Assembly (NCBI GenBank): GCA_046153875.1 | Contig: JBJXFE010000029.1 | Coordinates: forward strand, 1-17,671 | From: JBJXFE01 sp046153875 | GTDB taxonomy: Bacteria > Planctomycetota > Phycisphaerae > Phycisphaerales > UBA1924 | DNA length: 17,671 nucleotides | Direction of reading: 5' to 3' | Shown here: one piece after another, positions 17,596 through 17,671 of the stretch | Position numbering within the stretch: the stretch's first letter is position 1 | Layout of the letters: each line of letters starts with the position of its first letter | Notes under the pieces: model-generated | What the model was told of the DNA's origin: nothing | Database searches by the model: none | What the model saw: only the letters and a program-made list of their open reading frames with translations | Program-made: the position numbers and the translations under genes

Positions 17596-17671
17596 TCAGG
17601 CCGGCGCCGCTTCGCCGGCGCCCGGCGCGCCCGTCGCGGGTCCACCCGGACCGCCGCGGGGCCTGCGCCCC
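17596..17671 (-). CDS. Probable ribosomal protein S5 C-terminus (partial)
   Basis: A minus-strand frame enters from the right edge and stops with TGA at 17598-17596. The visible 24 codons read GRRPRGGPGGPATGAPGAGE and end AAPA, a low-complexity Gly/Pro/Ala tail. In spc operons the gene before rplO (or before rpmD) is rpsE, and long Gly/Pro-rich S5 tails occur in planctomycetes, so S5 is the likeliest identity. No domain is visible to confirm it, and an L30 or unrelated end cannot be ruled out. The 88-base gap to rplO contains repeated TCTGAAC strings and no hairpin of note. Confidence 0.45.
   Translation of the reverse strand, partial: GRRPRGGPGGPATGAPGAGEAAPA

Overview
The window looks like a chromosomal segment from a high-GC planctomycete, most likely of the Phycisphaerae. 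This rests on several family-level features: an ECF sigma factor of the planctomycete/acidobacterial type translationally coupled to a Ser/Thr kinase with a TPR tail; a secreted protein ending in a double GC-type dockerin repeat; another secreted protein ending in a PEP-CTERM-like hydrophobic tail plus an Arg cluster; zinc-ribbon membrane proteins of unknown function; and a ribosomal protein cluster that lacks several usual members. Taxonomy is inferred, not proven.

Layout: bases 1-124 appear to be the end of an IS5-like insertion sequence, with the first 25 codons of a transposase on the minus strand. Next come a plus-strand zinc-ribbon membrane protein (279-1073), a minus-strand glycine-rich RRM RNA-binding protein (1180-1551) with its own terminator and a possible structured leader, a minus-strand PEP-CTERM-type secreted protein (1711-2307), and a second plus-strand zinc-ribbon membrane protein (2584-3273). 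From 7348 down to 3309 four minus-strand genes follow one another: ECF sigma factor, Ser/Thr kinase-TPR receptor, a membrane-anchored GspG-like protein without a prepilin leader, and a four-helix membrane protein. The sigma and kinase genes share an ATGA overlap and probably form one signalling unit. The later two may be co-transcribed or use a separate promoter near 4492.

A plus-strand exported GC-type dockerin protein (7638-8543) ends at a bidirectional terminator shared with a minus-strand tRNA-Gly(CCC) gene (8621-8691). Minus-strand genes then encode a small membrane protein (8764-9336), PheS (9394-10446, with no pheT next to it and a small repeat-derived insertion in the catalytic domain), and a membrane-anchored protein with a truncated secretin-like pattern (10472-11152).

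From 11188 to the right edge the minus strand carries the end of the S10-spc-alpha supercluster in transcription order: tail of probable rpsE, rplO, secY, map, infA, rpmJ, rpsM, rpsK, rpoA, rplQ, terminator. The small rpmJ gene (GTG start, 38 codons) lies between rpsM and infA. Relative to the common order, rpmD (L30), adk and rpsD (S4) are absent. L17 carries an internal insertion of about 50 residues and L15 a long Lys/Ala/Pro tail.

No complete new system can be demonstrated here. The items most worth a second look are the heptamer-repeat insertion in PheS, the enlarged L17, the candidate leaderless promoters (TACACT 6-8 bases before an ATG) at pheS and its upstream neighbour, and the pairing of an ECF sigma/kinase module with a pseudopilin-like protein that lacks a prepilin leader. 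No intergenic gap exceeds about 300 bases; the largest, 7349-7637 and 2308-2583, hold regulatory-looking sequence as listed.
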